A stretch of DNA of 5,742 nucleotides from Candidatus Ryanbacteria bacterium (lineage in GTDB: Bacteria > Patescibacteriota > Minisyncoccia > Ryanbacterales > GWA2-47-10b), in the NCBI GenBank assembly GCA_943354465.1, contig CALRCC010000035.1, positions 1-5,742 on the forward strand, read 5' to 3'. Positions 5,619 through 5,742 of this stretch are shown here, piece after piece. Below the pieces are notes generated by a model. It worked only from the letters and a program-made list of their open reading frames with translations. It had not been told where the DNA came from and made no database searches. Position 1 is the stretch's first letter. Every line of letters begins with the position of its first letter. Both the position numbers and the translations under genes were made by a program.

Positions 5619-5742
5619 ATGATGATTGATCACTCTAAAATATTTATAAAAGCATCGTTGATTGCTTTATTGTTTTTTTCGGTACCTAGTTTTGCATTTG
5701 CGCTTGTAGGTGTGCAGGGAGCTGTTTATGAGAACAATACCT
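5619..5742 (+). CDS. Exported protein, N-terminal fragment with signal peptide (3' end outside window)
   Basis: The frame opens at tandem ATGs (5619 and 5622) and runs off the window after 41 codons. It starts MMIDHSKIFIK, has a hydrophobic core ASLIALLFFSVPSF (residues 12-25), then AFA at 26-28, a good signal peptidase I site, and continues LVGVQGAVYENNT. The outer ATG is given as the boundary. I favour the inner ATG at 5622 as the real start, because the -10 TACAAT ends seven bases before it and only four before the outer one. No Shine-Dalgarno site is present. The mature part is too short to identify; it is secreted or attached outside the membrane. The gene stands 74 bases after the DUF4015 stop and has its own promoter. 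Confidence 0.72.
   Translation, partial: MMIDHSKIFIKASLIALLFFSVPSFAFALVGVQGAVYENNT

Overview
The window carries eight protein-coding genes, all on the + strand and tightly packed (gaps of 1 to 74 bases and one 41-base overlap). There is no RNA gene, mobile element, repeat family or CRISPR array that I can support. TGA ends genes cleanly at 2945-2947 and 5542-5544, so the standard bacterial code applies. Very short spacers, near absence of Shine-Dalgarno sites, small membrane proteins of unknown function and a single-pass DUF4015 protein suggest a Candidate Phyla Radiation (Patescibacteria, perhaps Parcubacteria-like) bacterium. This assignment is an inference from style and gene content, not a proof.

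Layout. 1-336 is the C-terminus of the ribosome-associated GTPase TypA/BipA. 357-1661 is a DEAD-box RNA helicase of the RhlE-like type with an Arg/Ser/Gly-rich tail. 1689-2447 is a CcdA/DsbD-type membrane thiol-electron carrier. 2468-2947 is a His/Asp-rich multi-pass membrane protein resembling membrane-bound metal-dependent hydrolases. 2960-3121 is a 53-residue membrane protein too short for ordinary ORF cut-offs. 3123-4391 is a NirB/rubredoxin-reductase-like FAD/NAD(P)H oxidoreductase. 4351-5544 is a membrane-anchored DUF4015 putative glycoside hydrolase. 5619 to the window end is the start of an exported protein with a signal peptide.

How they may work together. TypA and the helicase are translation and RNA-metabolism housekeeping genes. 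From 1689 on, the genes concern the envelope and redox chemistry: a transmembrane thiol carrier, a cytoplasmic flavoprotein, an anchored carbohydrate-active protein and small membrane proteins. Their spacing suggests co-transcription, but a shared pathway is not shown.

The clearest regulatory signal is a repeated extended -10 element (TGnTANNNT) lying 6 to 8 bases before the ATG of three genes (357, 2960, 5622). None of these has a ribosome binding site. That geometry predicts leaderless mRNAs and splits the string into at least three transcription units, with internal promoters inside what looks like one operon.
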